DNA of 64,000 bases from Hyphomicrobiales bacterium (GTDB lineage Bacteria; Pseudomonadota; Alphaproteobacteria; Rhizobiales; Rhizobiaceae), in the NCBI GenBank assembly GCA_900472625.1, contig UCIT01000026.1:124001-188000 (forward strand), given 5' to 3'. Positions 1 through 8,923 of the stretch are shown here, in pieces. A model generated the notes under the pieces. That model made no database searches, was not told the origin of the DNA, and was given only the letters and a program-made list of their open reading frames with translations. A program made the translations under genes and the position numbers. Within the stretch, counting starts at the first letter, position 1. Each line of letters starts with the position of its first letter.

Positions 1-563
1 CCGAGGGCGTCGCATGGCACGCTGCGCCAGACCCTGCTGCTCCGTCACCGGAGCATTCGACCGCGTGGCGGCTGCTCAATGCAATGCCGCTGTTTTCGAC
101 GCTGACTGCCGACGAACGGGAGGTCCTTGCCTCCTCGATGGTACGACGGACCTACAAGAAAGGTTGCGTGATCATCGACCAGGGGGCGAAATCGCCTGCC
201 CTCATGCTCCTGCGCAGCGGTGTCGTCGTCATCAAGCGGGACGAGGTAGGTCACGAGATCGAGCTCAACAGGCTTTCGCCGGGCGATGTTTTCGGCGAAC
301 GCGGTGTTCTGATGGACGCCGAAGAGCCCGGAACAATTCGCGCCCTGACATTCGTGGTGGTTTACGAGATATCGCAGCAGCACCTGGCGGCAATCCTGAA
401 AGACCGTCCTGCGATGGCCGAGGAACTCGGGCTGACATTGTCACGTCGGCTGGAGTCCGAAAAACATCTGGCCGGCAACGGCTCTCTCGCCAGCAGGCAG
501 CCGGAAACGCTGGCCGGGCGTATCCGCCACCTGTTCCAGCTCCAGCATGGTGAGGACATCTAG
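1..563 (+). CDS. Cyclic-nucleotide-binding C-terminal part of a membrane channel-type protein (5' end outside window)
   Basis: The reading frame is open from the first bases of the window, so this is the 3' part of a longer gene; the first internal ATG is at 84. The visible part is one cNMP-binding/Crp-type beta-barrel (about residues 30-150) with the phosphate-binding-cassette-like stretch FGERGVL followed by a helical tail. There is no HTH after the barrel, so it is not a Crp/Fnr regulator. From memory of the family, the segment ending in TFVVVYEI followed by a DRPAMAEELG stretch resembles the C-terminal domain of MscS-like cyclic-nucleotide-gated channels, which fits the downstream Kef genes. 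The channel part itself is not visible, so that assignment is inference. Confidence 0.7.
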   Translation, partial: EGVAWHAAPDPAAPSPEHSTAWRLLNAMPLFSTLTADEREVLASSMVRRTYKKGCVIIDQGAKSPALMLLRSGVVVIKRDEVGHEIELNRLSPGDVFGERGVLMDAEEPGTIRALTFVVVYEISQQHLAAILKDRPAMAEELGLTLSRRLESEKHLAGNGSLASRQPETLAGRIRHLFQLQHGEDI

Positions 564-752
564 GGCGTGAAGATCCGTGTGATCGTATCGACGAAAGCGC
601 GCAGACGGCCAAGCCGCTTCATGTCGCGGTGATACCCCCTGAGAAATGTGCTGGTCGATCGAGCCTCACCGTAGACGCGTCCTAGCCTATACCTTGCGAT
701 TGCAAAACGTCCCGGTCATTGTCAAATCCACCACGCCAATAAGGAGACAGCC

Positions 753-1058
753 GTGCCACATTCTTGCTCACATGTTCGTTTGGTCCGGGATGTCCGTCCC
801 AAGACGCGCGGCTGCGAAGAGTGCCTGGCGGAGGGGCAAAGCTGGGTGCATCTGCGTCTTTGCCGCGAGTGCGGCCATGTCGGCTGTTGCGACCAGTCCA
901 TCGGAAAGCACGCGACCGCCCACTTTCACGAGACCGGTCATCCCGTCATGGAAGGATACGATCCTCCCGAAGGCTGGGGTTGGTGCTATGTCGATGAAAT
1001 CGTGGTTGACTTGCCCGATCAAACCGAACAGGTAGGACCGATACCGCGGTACTACTGA
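753..1058 (+). CDS. UBP-type zinc finger protein, 101 aa
   Basis: Small soluble protein made almost entirely of one UBP/ZnF type zinc finger: a Cys-His near the N-terminus, a CEEC pair near residue 25, CRECGHVGCC near 37-46 and later His residues in the KHATAHFHETGHP stretch. In eukaryotes this fold binds the ubiquitin C-terminus; bacterial stand-alone versions have no settled role. The start is GTG at 753 because AAGGAGA lies 6 nt upstream; the first ATG falls inside the finger. It stands 54 nt before the kefF-like gene on the same strand, so it probably belongs to the same stress operon. Family call is firm, function unknown. Confidence 0.85.
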   Translation: MPHSCSHVRLVRDVRPKTRGCEECLAEGQSWVHLRLCRECGHVGCCDQSIGKHATAHFHETGHPVMEGYDPPEGWGWCYVDEIVVDLPDQTEQVGPIPRYY

Positions 1059-1112
1059 ACACCGATCGGGCATCAAACCCGCCACACTTCCGACTTCACA
1101 TGGGACCCATGC

Positions 1113-1730
1113 ATGGCCAAGGTGCTCGTTCTTTTTGCCCATCCCGGACAGCGCCATTCTCGCGTCAACATCCAGATGGCCGGCATCGCCCGCAGTATCG
1201 ACGGCGTCACCTTCGTCGATCTCTATGCCGAGTATCCGAAACTCGACATCGACATCGATCTGGAGCAGGACCGGCTGTTGAAGCATGACGTCGTCATCTT
1301 CCAGTTTCCGATCTACTGGTACTCGACCCCATCGATCCTCAAGGAATGGCAGGATCTGGTTCTGGAATATGGCTTCGCCTATGGCCATACCGGCGACAAG
1401 CTGGCGGGCAAGGTGTTTCTTCCCGTCGTCACGGCGGGCGGGCCGGACCAGGCATACAGCGAACAGGGCAGCAATCACTTCCGGCTGCGGTCACTGCTCT
1501 CGCCGCTCGAGCAAACAGCGAATCTCTGCCGCATGCGCTTCATAGCCCCCTACGCACTGTTTGCAGCCCACGATGCCGGTCCCGACGGGCGGGCCGAGCC
1601 GCATCTGCAAGGTTACAAACGGCTTCTCGAAACACTGCGCGACGAAACCTTCGACATCGATGCCGCCAGGCGCCTCGAATTGCTGAGTGCCGACACGCTT
1701 CCCCTTCGTGAGGGCACCACCCATGAATAG
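1113..1730 (+). CDS. KefF-like NAD(P)H-dependent flavodoxin-fold oxidoreductase
   Basis: 205-residue flavodoxin-fold protein beginning MAKVLVLFAHPGQ, with FPIYWYSTPSILKEWQD (about residues 66-82), the hallmark of the MdaB/KefF/KefG quinone-reductase family. In Escherichia coli the KefF ancillary subunit binds KefC and is needed for full potassium efflux during electrophile attack; it also reduces quinones with FMN and NAD(P)H. The stop codon overlaps the start of the next gene (ATGAATAG), so the two are translationally coupled, which supports the KefF-like role. Whether this is the F or G type cannot be told by eye. Confidence 0.88.
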   Translation: MAKVLVLFAHPGQRHSRVNIQMAGIARSIDGVTFVDLYAEYPKLDIDIDLEQDRLLKHDVVIFQFPIYWYSTPSILKEWQDLVLEYGFAYGHTGDKLAGKVFLPVVTAGGPDQAYSEQGSNHFRLRSLLSPLEQTANLCRMRFIAPYALFAAHDAGPDGRAEPHLQGYKRLLETLRDETFDIDAARRLELLSADTLPLREGTTHE

Positions 1731-3636
1731 CTTCATCTTCCAGGCCTTCGTCTATCTGCTCGCCGCCGTGGTCTCGGTGTTGATCGCCAAGCGCCTGGGT
1801 CTCGGCTCCGTGCTCGGATACCTCATCGCCGGTATCATCATCGGCCCGGCACTGCACCTGGTTGGCAACGAAACGCAGGATCTGCAGCATTTCGCCGAGT
1901 TCGGCGTGGTGATGATGCTGTTCCTCGTCGGTCTCGAACTACAGCCACGAGCGCTATGGGAGATGCGTTCCAAGCTCCTTGGGCTCGGTGGATTGCAGGT
2001 GGTGCTCACCTCGCTTGCCGTGATGGCCTTCGCCATGCTTCTTGGCCAGGTGTGGAGCGTGGCGCTGACGATCGGCTTCATCTTCTCGCTGTCGTCCACC
2101 GCCATCGTGCTACAGACGCTCGGCGAGAAGGGATTGCTACGGTCATCCGGCGGGCAATCGAGCTTTTCGGTGCTGTTGTTTCAGGACATCGCTGTCATCC
2201 CGATGCTTGCCTTCATTCCGCTGCTGGCGCTACCGGACCTCGCACGCCATGCGCTCGGCAGCAATGCAGAGGAAGGCGGTCACCATTCGCTCAGCCTGGT
2301 CGAGGGTTTGCCCGGCTGGCAGGTGACACTCGTCACCCTCTTCGCCGTCGCCTTCGTGATCGCCGCCGGGCATTATCTGTCGCGACCGATCTTCCGTCTG
2401 ATCGCGAAGTCGAAACTGCGCGAGATCTTCACCGCAGCAGCGCTGCTCTTGATCATCGGCATTGCGCTTCTGATGACCGTGGTCGGCCTGTCGCCGGCGC
2501 TGGGAACATTCCTTGCCGGCGTGGTGCTCGCCAACAGCGAATTCCGACACGAGCTCGAAAGCGACATCGAGCCGTTCAAGGGTTTGCTGCTAGGGCTGTT
2601 CTTCATCACCGTCGGCGCCAGTATCGATTTCTCGCTGCTCTATGCTCAAGTCTGGACAGTGCTCGGGATCACCCTCGGCGTCATGGCATTGAAGGCGATC
2701 GTGCTGTTTTGCCTTGCCTTTGTCTTCAAGCTGCGCGGCACGGATCGCTGGCTTTTTGCGCTTGGGTTGGCACAGGCCGGGGAATTCGGTTTCGTGCTGA
2801 TTTCCTTCACGGTACAGAGTGCCGTGCTACCGCCGGAACTCGCATCCGTCCTTCTGCTCGTCGTCGCCATGTCCATGCTGCTGACGCCGGCGCTGTTCAT
2901 CATCTTCGACAGACTGATCGTGCCGCGCTTCGACCGCAAGCAGGAAGACGAGGCGGATGAAATCACCGAGCCCGGTTCTGTGATCATCGCTGGTCTCGGG
3001 CGCTTCGGACAAGTCGTCAACCGCATGCTTCTGGCCAATGGCTACAAGACGATCGTTCTCGATCATCAGGCCGACGTCATCGACGGCCTGCGAAAGTTCG
3101 GGGTACGCTCCTTCTTCGGCGACGCAAGCCGCCCGGATCTTCTGCATTCGGCCGGGCTTCACGAAGCGAAGGTGCTGGTCGTGGCGATCGATGATCCGGA
3201 TCGGGCGATCGAGATCGTCAAGCACGCCCGGCGCGAGAACCCGCACATCCACATCATCGCCCGCGCCTTCGACAGGACAACTGTCTATCGCCTCTATGAA
3301 GCGGGCGCGCATGATATCGTTCGTGAAGTGTTCGACAGCTCGGTGCGCGCCGGCGGCTACGCGCTGAAGACGCTCGGGATGCATCCCTATGACGTTGAGA
3401 AGAGCAAGGCAGTGTTCGTGCGCCAGGACGTGCGCGGCCTTAGAACGCTGGCCCCTCTATGGAAAGAGGATGTCGCGGTGTACGACAACAAGGAATATAT
3501 CGCCAAGGCCAAGGAGATTGCCGACTTGCTTGAGAAGGCTATGCTCGGCGATCGCAGCGCGCTTGGCGACAACGCTGAGCGCGGCTGGACACCGCCCGAT
3601 ATCGCTGCCGAGCGTCTCGAGAAGAATATCGACTGA
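1723..3636 (+). CDS. kefB: KefB/KefC-like glutathione-gated K+/H+ antiporter (CPA2)
   Basis: 637-residue protein with about a dozen hydrophobic segments (residues 1-385) of the Na+/H+ exchanger CPA2 family, then a cytoplasmic TrkA-N/RCK domain from about residue 400 with the Rossmann motif GLGRFGQ and an acidic end to the second strand (VLDHQADV). In homologues glutathione keeps the channel closed and glutathione adducts open it, acidifying the cytoplasm as protection. I place the start at ATG 1723, which overlaps the kefF stop, rather than 36 nt upstream, because AGGG precedes it at a usable distance. It converges on the flavoprotein gene across a strong hairpin. B versus C subtype is not resolved. 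Confidence 0.9.
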   Translation: MNSFIFQAFVYLLAAVVSVLIAKRLGLGSVLGYLIAGIIIGPALHLVGNETQDLQHFAEFGVVMMLFLVGLELQPRALWEMRSKLLGLGGLQVVLTSLAVMAFAMLLGQVWSVALTIGFIFSLSSTAIVLQTLGEKGLLRSSGGQSSFSVLLFQDIAVIPMLAFIPLLALPDLARHALGSNAEEGGHHSLSLVEGLPGWQVTLVTLFAVAFVIAAGHYLSRPIFRLIAKSKLREIFTAAALLLIIGIALLMTVVGLSPALGTFLAGVVLANSEFRHELESDIEPFKGLLLGLFFITVGASIDFSLLYAQVWTVLGITLGVMALKAIVLFCLAFVFKLRGTDRWLFALGLAQAGEFGFVLISFTVQSAVLPPELASVLLLVVAMSMLLTPALFIIFDRLIVPRFDRKQEDEADEITEPGSVIIAGLGRFGQVVNRMLLANGYKTIVLDHQADVIDGLRKFGVRSFFGDASRPDLLHSAGLHEAKVLVVAIDDPDRAIEIVKHARRENPHIHIIARAFDRTTVYRLYEAGAHDIVREVFDSSVRAGGYALKTLGMHPYDVEKSKAVFVRQDVRGLRTLAPLWKEDVAVYDNKEYIAKAKEIADLLEKAMLGDRSALGDNAERGWTPPDIAAERLEKNID

Positions 3637-3670
3637 TCGGCGTGGCGGCTTTTGCCGCCACGCCGATCAG
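3633..3670. terminator. Perfect 17-bp hairpin shared by two convergent genes
   Basis: Left arm 3633-3649 and right arm 3654-3670 are exact inverted complements with a TTTT loop. The TGA of the kefB-like gene (3634-3636) lies in the left arm and the TGA of the opposing flavoprotein gene (3667-3669) in the right arm. No long T-run follows on either side, so it may act as a bidirectional, partly Rho-assisted terminator. Confidence 0.7.
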
Positions 3671-5367
3671 GTGACGGAAGGATGCGATACCGCGACCGGT
3701 CTTTCATGATCGGTGTGACGTTGACGCTCCAGATACTGGTGAACGGCCGCTATCACCACGGACCCCTCGCCAACGGCTGATGCCACACGCTTTACCGAGC
3801 CGGACCGCACGTCGCCGACGGCGAATATGCCATCCTTCGACGTCGCATAGGGCGAAAGCGGCGTATCGTCTGAAGGCGCCATTCCTGTCTTGACGAAGCC
3901 GTGCTGATCGAGATCGAGGCAACCCTCCAGCCAACCTGTGTTCGGTGACGCGCCGATCATCACGAAGATGCTGGTCACGGCAAGCTCGTGCGTCATGCCC
4001 GAGGTGCGATCGATCCAGGTTGCACCTTCGAGGCTCTTGTCTCCATGCAGGGCAGTGATCTGCGCCTGCTGATAAAGCGTGATGCGCGGCGAGCTCTTGA
4101 TCCGCTGGACCAGATAGTCCGACATGGTGGAAGCAATGCCGCTGCGCATCAGCATATGCACGTGCTTGACGGTCTGCGACAGAAAGATCGCCGCCTGGCC
4201 GGCAGAGTTCCCACCGCCAACGACGATGATCGTCTCATCCGCGCAGACTTGCGCCTCCATGGCCGTTGCCGCGTAGTGGATCCCCTGCCCTTCGAACCTG
4301 TCGTAATCGGCGACATCCAGCTTTCGATAGCGGGCTCCCGTTGCAATGACGATCGAGCGGGCACGTAATGAGATCGCGTCATCCAGGATCAGCCGATAAG
4401 GATGGGTGGAGCAATCCAGACTGGTCACCTCGTGGGAGACAGAGATCCGTGCACCGAACTTCTGTGCCTGGATGTGGGCGCGCGCCGCCAGAGCCTGGCC
4501 GGATATGCCGGTCGGGAAACCCAGGTAGTTCTCGATCTTCGAGGATGTTCCTGCCTGCCCACCGGGCGCAAGGGTCTCCAGAACGATCGTGTTCAGCCCT
4601 TCCGACGCGCCGTAGACCGACGCAGCCAGACCGGCAGGTCCTGCACCGACGACCGCGACGTCATAGACAACGTCGGCTTCCGGCGGCTCATTGATGCCCA
4701 GAACATTGGCGAGCGCCGCGTTCGACGGGCTCGGCAAGACGTGCCTGTCAGGCGTGATGACAACCGGCAAGGCGCTGGCAGCCACATCCATCGATGCCAT
4801 CAAGGACGATCCCGTCTCGTCAGCCACCGGATCGACGACCGCAACCGGATAGAGATTGCGGGTCAGGAACCGCTGGATCCGCAGGACGTCGGCATGGTGG
4901 CGGTTGCCGACCAGGACGACACCGCCCTCGGCGTGCCGCACGAAGCCGGCTCGTCGCAGGATATAGGCGCGGATGATCGTCTCGCCGATATCGGGCTCAC
5001 CGGTCAGAAAGGCATGGAAATCGCGGTTGGCTATGCGCAGCAGCCGCGAGCCTGCCCTGGCGCATCCCGAAAGCAGCATCGGCCGGTTGGTGAAAAGGTT
5101 CTGCTCGCCTGAGAACTGGCCGCGGTGATAGGTATAGGCGGATCTGCGGCCATGTCTGATATCGTCCACGAACATCTGAAGTTGGCCGTCGAGCACGAGA
5201 AAGAAGTCGATGGCGCGCTGGCCGCGCTCGAATACGAAAACATCCTGCGCGACCGTTTCTTCCCGGCCATAGGCCATGGCGCGCTCGGCCATCTCGGTGG
5301 AAAGAACAGGGAATGTCTGCGCCTGCCTCAGCCGAGGGTCGGTGGGGTCGGTCGGCGTCGCGATCAT
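3667..5367 (-). CDS. cNMP-binding domain fused to a thioredoxin-reductase-like flavoprotein lacking the CxxC
   Basis: 566 residues. N-terminal cyclic-nucleotide-binding barrel (about 15-140), a linker domain (155-230) resembling the degenerate glutaredoxin-like fold of fused reductases but with no cysteine pair, then a thioredoxin-reductase fold: FAD motif GAGPAG near 241-246, GGQAGTSSKIENYLGFP near 270, and a second dinucleotide site VVGGGNSAGQAA. Where canonical thioredoxin reductases carry CATC this protein reads ATAMEAQVC, so no redox disulfide is present and it cannot be a classical thioredoxin reductase. The start is ATG 5367, preceded by GGAGAG. It faces the Kef operon tail to tail, and like the first gene of the window has a cNMP sensor. 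Substrate unknown. Confidence 0.85.
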   Translation of the reverse strand: MIATPTDPTDPRLRQAQTFPVLSTEMAERAMAYGREETVAQDVFVFERGQRAIDFFLVLDGQLQMFVDDIRHGRRSAYTYHRGQFSGEQNLFTNRPMLLSGCARAGSRLLRIANRDFHAFLTGEPDIGETIIRAYILRRAGFVRHAEGGVVLVGNRHHADVLRIQRFLTRNLYPVAVVDPVADETGSSLMASMDVAASALPVVITPDRHVLPSPSNAALANVLGINEPPEADVVYDVAVVGAGPAGLAASVYGASEGLNTIVLETLAPGGQAGTSSKIENYLGFPTGISGQALAARAHIQAQKFGARISVSHEVTSLDCSTHPYRLILDDAISLRARSIVIATGARYRKLDVADYDRFEGQGIHYAATAMEAQVCADETIIVVGGGNSAGQAAIFLSQTVKHVHMLMRSGIASTMSDYLVQRIKSSPRITLYQQAQITALHGDKSLEGATWIDRTSGMTHELAVTSIFVMIGASPNTGWLEGCLDLDQHGFVKTGMAPSDDTPLSPYATSKDGIFAVGDVRSGSVKRVASAVGEGSVVIAAVHQYLERQRHTDHERPVAVSHPSVT

Positions 5368-5597
5368 TATCTCTCTCCACGTTCGACTGATTATGCGACG
5401 CAATGAAGCATTGGGCAGTCATTCGGGGCGGAGGTCAGCGACCGCGTTTCTCCGCCGTGGCATCTCGTGCAGAGCATGGATACAGAGTATCCGCTCAACC
5501 GTAGCTCTCGAACTCAGGCAACTCATCTTCGGCAGGATTGTACGGATGCCCGACGTTTGCAAGCCGGAACGGCATTACCCGCCCCGGCTTGATCATT

Positions 5598-7217
5598 TCA
5601 TTTTCGTTTGCCCAGGCTGCGCTCGTCGAACGACAGGAAGTGCCGCACCACGGGTTTTTCAGGCCCGACATGGAAGCGCGTGACATCAACCTGGATATCG
5701 GCGTCCATGTGGGAGACGCGCTGGTGCTGGCGCAGATGTTCCGCCCAGGATTCGACCAGGAACCACTCGACGATCAGTTCCGGGTTCGCCGCATCCTCGG
5801 TCACTCCCCAGGCATAGGCGCCATCGCGGCGGCGTTCGTGCGACAGCCTGCTGAGGGCATGGAGGAACTTGCCGTTGTTTTCCTTGGCGACGCGGTATTC
5901 GATGAGGATCAGAACCGGACCTCGGTCATGTTCGATCGGCTGCGCTGTCAGCGGCTCCGGCCAATGGTTGGAAGCGACGAGATCGGCTTCGCCGAGTGGC
6001 AGCTTTACGCGATGCATGATCAGGCCAGCGACCACCAGACCCGCCGCCGAGATCAGCAGCGCTATCGGCACACCGGTTTCCTGGGCAACGAAGCCCCAGC
6101 CGAGACTGCCGACGGTCATCGCGCCGTTGAAGACCGTGAGGTAGATCGCGAGTGCGCGGCCACGCACCCAGTTGGGGAGGACAGCCTGGGCGACGCCGTT
6201 GAGGGTCGTCAGCGCCATGATCCAGGCGGCACCGAGGAAGAGCAGAATGACAATGGCAAGCCACTGCGGCGGCGCCAGCGACAGCAAGGCCATGACGATG
6301 GCTGTGGTAAAGACCGAAACCAGCAGAAGCGCATCCGGGCCGAGTTTTTGCCGCAGGCGTGGCATGACTAGTGCACCACCGATAGCGCCCGCGCCGACGG
6401 CGCCGAGAAGCACGCCGTAGAAGCCTGCCGTGCCGCCGAGCAGCGTGCGGGCGACCAGTGGCAGCAACGCCCAGACAGCGCTTGCGAAGGCGAAGAACAC
6501 CGCAGCCCTCAACAGCACCACATGAAGCTCGCGGCTGGCACGCGCATAGCGCAAGCCTGCTCGGAACGCACCGGTGAAATTCTCGGACAGTTCATCACCA
6601 TCGTTCTTCGGTCTTTTCCACCAGATGAGCGCTGCGATAACGAAGAGATAGCTGGTGACATCGGCGCCATAGGTGACGGCCGCTCCCAGCGATGCGAGGA
6701 TCAGACCACCAACCGCAGGGCCGATCGAACGGGAGATGTTGATGCCCAGCGAGTTCAGCGCAATGGCGCTCTTCAGATCCGGTTTGGCGACCAGCTCCGG
6801 CACGATCGCCTGCCAGGCCGGTGCAACGAGAGCCGCCCCGACACCGCCGAGAAATGTCAGCCCGATCAGCGCTTCGATCGTCAGCATCTGAAAATAGGAA
6901 AGCGTCATCAGCGTGACGCTGACGCAGGCAAGCAGGATCTGCACCGCAATCAGCAGCTTGCGCCGATCCATGATGTCGGACAACACGCCGGCCGGGATAG
7001 CCAGCAGGAAGATCGGTAAGGTGCCGGCCGCCTGGATCATCGCGACGGCGGCCGGCGAAGCGGAGAGATCGGTGACGAGCCATGAGCTCGCCACGTCTCG
7101 CATGAAGCTTCCCGTGTTTCCAAGAATAGTGGCAAGCCACAAAATGGCGAATGTGGTTTGCCGCAATGGCGCGAAGCCGCTGGCTGATGCTGTCGATTTC
7201 GTTTCTATCGTGGTCAT
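5598..7217 (-). CDS. MFS_3-type major facilitator exporter with soluble C-terminal domain
   Basis: 539 residues. The first ~410 residues hold about 12 membrane segments of the major facilitator superfamily, with SGVLSDIMDRRKLL-type loop 2-3 motif (GVLSDIMDRRK near residue 80), typical of drug/siderophore exporters of the DUF894/MFS_3 group. The last ~120 residues are soluble and resemble a ferredoxin-like ABM-type fold, an extension that MFS_3 members usually have. It is the last gene of the leftward group, 27 nt downstream of the hydrolase gene, so probably co-transcribed. The transported compound cannot be inferred. Confidence 0.85.
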   Translation of the reverse strand: MTTIETKSTASASGFAPLRQTTFAILWLATILGNTGSFMRDVASSWLVTDLSASPAAVAMIQAAGTLPIFLLAIPAGVLSDIMDRRKLLIAVQILLACVSVTLMTLSYFQMLTIEALIGLTFLGGVGAALVAPAWQAIVPELVAKPDLKSAIALNSLGINISRSIGPAVGGLILASLGAAVTYGADVTSYLFVIAALIWWKRPKNDGDELSENFTGAFRAGLRYARASRELHVVLLRAAVFFAFASAVWALLPLVARTLLGGTAGFYGVLLGAVGAGAIGGALVMPRLRQKLGPDALLLVSVFTTAIVMALLSLAPPQWLAIVILLFLGAAWIMALTTLNGVAQAVLPNWVRGRALAIYLTVFNGAMTVGSLGWGFVAQETGVPIALLISAAGLVVAGLIMHRVKLPLGEADLVASNHWPEPLTAQPIEHDRGPVLILIEYRVAKENNGKFLHALSRLSHERRRDGAYAWGVTEDAANPELIVEWFLVESWAEHLRQHQRVSHMDADIQVDVTRFHVGPEKPVVRHFLSFDERSLGKRK

Positions 7218-7244
7218 CGAGAAGCCCCCCGGCTCATGTCAGGA

Positions 7245-8204
7245 TCAGGCCTTGATGAAGGCCAGAACGTCCGCGTTGAACTTTTCGGATTCGGTCTGGG
7301 CAAGGCCATGCGGCGCACCCGGATAGACCTTGAGCGTCGCATTCTTGACGATCTTGGCGGTCTTTAGGCCGGACGCGGCAATCGGCACGATCTGATCGTC
7401 ATCACCGTGAATGACCAGTGTCGGCACCTCGATCTTCTTCAGGTCGGCGGTATAATCGACTTCCGAGAATTCGCGCACGCAATCGTAGTGACCCTTGATG
7501 CTACCGACCATGCCTTCCAGCCAGAAGCTTTCGCGCAGGCCTTCGTTGACCTTGGCGTTAGGACGATTGAAGCCGTAGAATGACATCGTCAGGTCCTTGA
7601 AGAACTGCGAGCGGTCGTTGGCAGTGCCCTTGCGGATCCCGTCGAAGACCTCGATCGGCGTGCCTTCCGGGTTCTCAGGTGTCTTCAGCATCAATGGCGG
7701 CACGGCGCCTACGAGAATGACCTTGGCGACGCGCTCATTGCCGTGGCGGCCGATATAATGCGCGACTTCACCACCGCCGGTCGAGTGGCCGATCATGATG
7801 ACGTTCTTCAGATCCAACTTGTTCATCAGTTCGGCGAGATCGTCGGCATACTGGTCCATGTTGTTGCCGTCCCACGGCTGATCCGAACGGCCATGGCCTC
7901 TGCGGTCGTGGGCGATGACGCGATAGCCGTTCATGCCGAAGAACAGCATCTGCGCTTCCCAGGCGTCACCGGATAGCGGCCAGCCATGAGAGAAGAGGAT
8001 CGGCTGACCGGTTCCCCAGTCCTTGTAGAAGATCTTGGTCTTGTCCTTGGTTTCGATGAAATTGTGCATAGCGGAAATTCCTTTGTGAGAGTTGGGCATT
8101 TTCTGGTTGCTGGCAAAGGCTGGAAGCGCACTGGCCGCTGAAAGCATGGCGCCGGCGAGAAGTGTGTGTCTGCGCGATAGCAGGAGCTCGGTCTTGGTTT
8201 GCAT
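7245..8204 (-). CDS. Chloroperoxidase-like alpha/beta hydrolase with Tat-type leader
   Basis: 319 residues. N-terminus carries [10 protein letters not shown] followed by an alanine-rich stretch ending PAFA, a twin-arginine-like export signal. The mature part is an alpha/beta hydrolase of the non-haem chloroperoxidase type: oxyanion HGWPLSG near residue 73, nucleophile elbow GHSTGG near 142, acid in HGDDDQ and catalytic His in APHG near the end. These enzymes act as perhydrolases/esterases; substrate unknown. The first ATG (8204) has no clear ribosome site, whereas an internal ATG at 8069, just after the leader, has AAAGGA 8-13 nt before it; both exported and cytoplasmic forms are possible. 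It lies between doxX and the MFS gene. Confidence 0.85.
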   Translation of the reverse strand: MQTKTELLLSRRHTLLAGAMLSAASALPAFASNQKMPNSHKGISAMHNFIETKDKTKIFYKDWGTGQPILFSHGWPLSGDAWEAQMLFFGMNGYRVIAHDRRGHGRSDQPWDGNNMDQYADDLAELMNKLDLKNVIMIGHSTGGGEVAHYIGRHGNERVAKVILVGAVPPLMLKTPENPEGTPIEVFDGIRKGTANDRSQFFKDLTMSFYGFNRPNAKVNEGLRESFWLEGMVGSIKGHYDCVREFSEVDYTADLKKIEVPTLVIHGDDDQIVPIAASGLKTAKIVKNATLKVYPGAPHGLAQTESEKFNADVLAFIKA

Positions 8205-8292
8205 TGGGGCACCGGGAGGGACGTGGTCAGTACAGATCGCGGTACTGTATGTATGTTAGCGAACGGCGCGATCCGTTCTTGTCGGTTCGATT

Positions 8293-8312
8293 CGCCTTTT
8301 GGACAAAAGGCG
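8293..8312. terminator. Small hairpin downstream of doxX
   Basis: CGCCTTTT (8293-8300) pairs with AAAAGGCG (8305-8312) around a GGAC loop, 20 nt past the stop of the leftward doxX gene. The U-rich inner stem is weak; it could be a terminator or attenuator between doxX and the hydrolase gene. Confidence 0.35.
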
Positions 8313-8331
8313 TCCGATCGGCCGGTCGCAA

Positions 8332-8772
8332 TTACCGCCTAGGCGAGCGATAGAGGTCCTGTAGTGCAACGATGATGAAAGCGCCGCACAGGCCGATATG
8401 CTCGAAGAAGCCATTCATCGCCATTGAGCGTTCCATGCCCGCTGGCAATTCCCAGAAGCGCAGAGCGAGAAAGGTTGCCATCAGCGTGAAGACGGCTAAG
8501 GCACCCGCGGCCGCCCAACGGAAGACGCCCGTTATAATCAGCGCGGACATTGCGAGTTCGAAGATGATGACCCCGATCGCGAAGAATGGCGCCGGCGACA
8601 GGCCGAAATGGTTCATCTCGGCAATGGCGCCGTTAAAATCGAAGATCTTGACGAGCGGACCCTGGATATAGGCGGCGCACAACGCTGCAAGCGCGAGCGT
8701 ACGTACGACAGGCGCTACAGCGTGCTCGATGGACAGTCTGCGGTGTGGCGCTGGATGAGTAGGATTGATCAT
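8332..8772 (-). CDS. DoxX family membrane protein
   Basis: 146 residues with four hydrophobic segments spaced as in the DoxX family (residues ~22-40, 55-85, 88-110, 118-140), containing FDFNGAIAEMNHFGL and PFFAIGVIIFELAMS. DoxX proteins are small inner-membrane proteins linked to redox and thiol stress; no defined reaction. The start is ATG 8772, preceded by CAGGAG 6 nt upstream; an in-frame codon at 8841 would add a polar segment without a ribosome site. It lies within the leftward stress group, with its own upstream region containing ATTGCA repeats. Confidence 0.85.
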   Translation of the reverse strand: MINPTHPAPHRRLSIEHAVAPVVRTLALAALCAAYIQGPLVKIFDFNGAIAEMNHFGLSPAPFFAIGVIIFELAMSALIITGVFRWAAAGALAVFTLMATFLALRFWELPAGMERSMAMNGFFEHIGLCGAFIIVALQDLYRSPRR

Positions 8773-8834
8773 GGTTGCTCCTGTGATCGCTGCGGTTCGG
8801 AACAGGCCGAGCGATGTTCGTCTGATAGAGCGAT

Positions 8835-8902
8835 ATTGCACAGTGCGATTGCGGCTAACAATTGCATCAATAATGTCTATTTAATTGCAGAAAATGCAAT
8901 TA
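8835..8902. promoter_or_regulatory. ATTGCA repeat cluster, candidate operator upstream of doxX
   Basis: ATTGCA occurs at 8835-8840, 8861-8866 and 8884-8889, and the last copy forms an inverted repeat TAATTGCA (8882-8889) / TGCAATTA (8895-8902) with a 5-nt gap. ATTGCA-N5-TGCAAT has the T-N11-A geometry of LysR-type operators. It lies 63-130 nt upstream of the doxX start. No LysR gene is present in the window, so the cognate protein is unknown. Confidence 0.4.
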
Positions 8903-8923
8903 TCGGGATTGCGCGCGCAGCCG

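Noticed and set aside
1956-2960. 334-codon plus-strand frame inside kefB
   Set aside because: Overlaps a conserved antiporter gene in another frame; composition is Arg-rich and domain-free.
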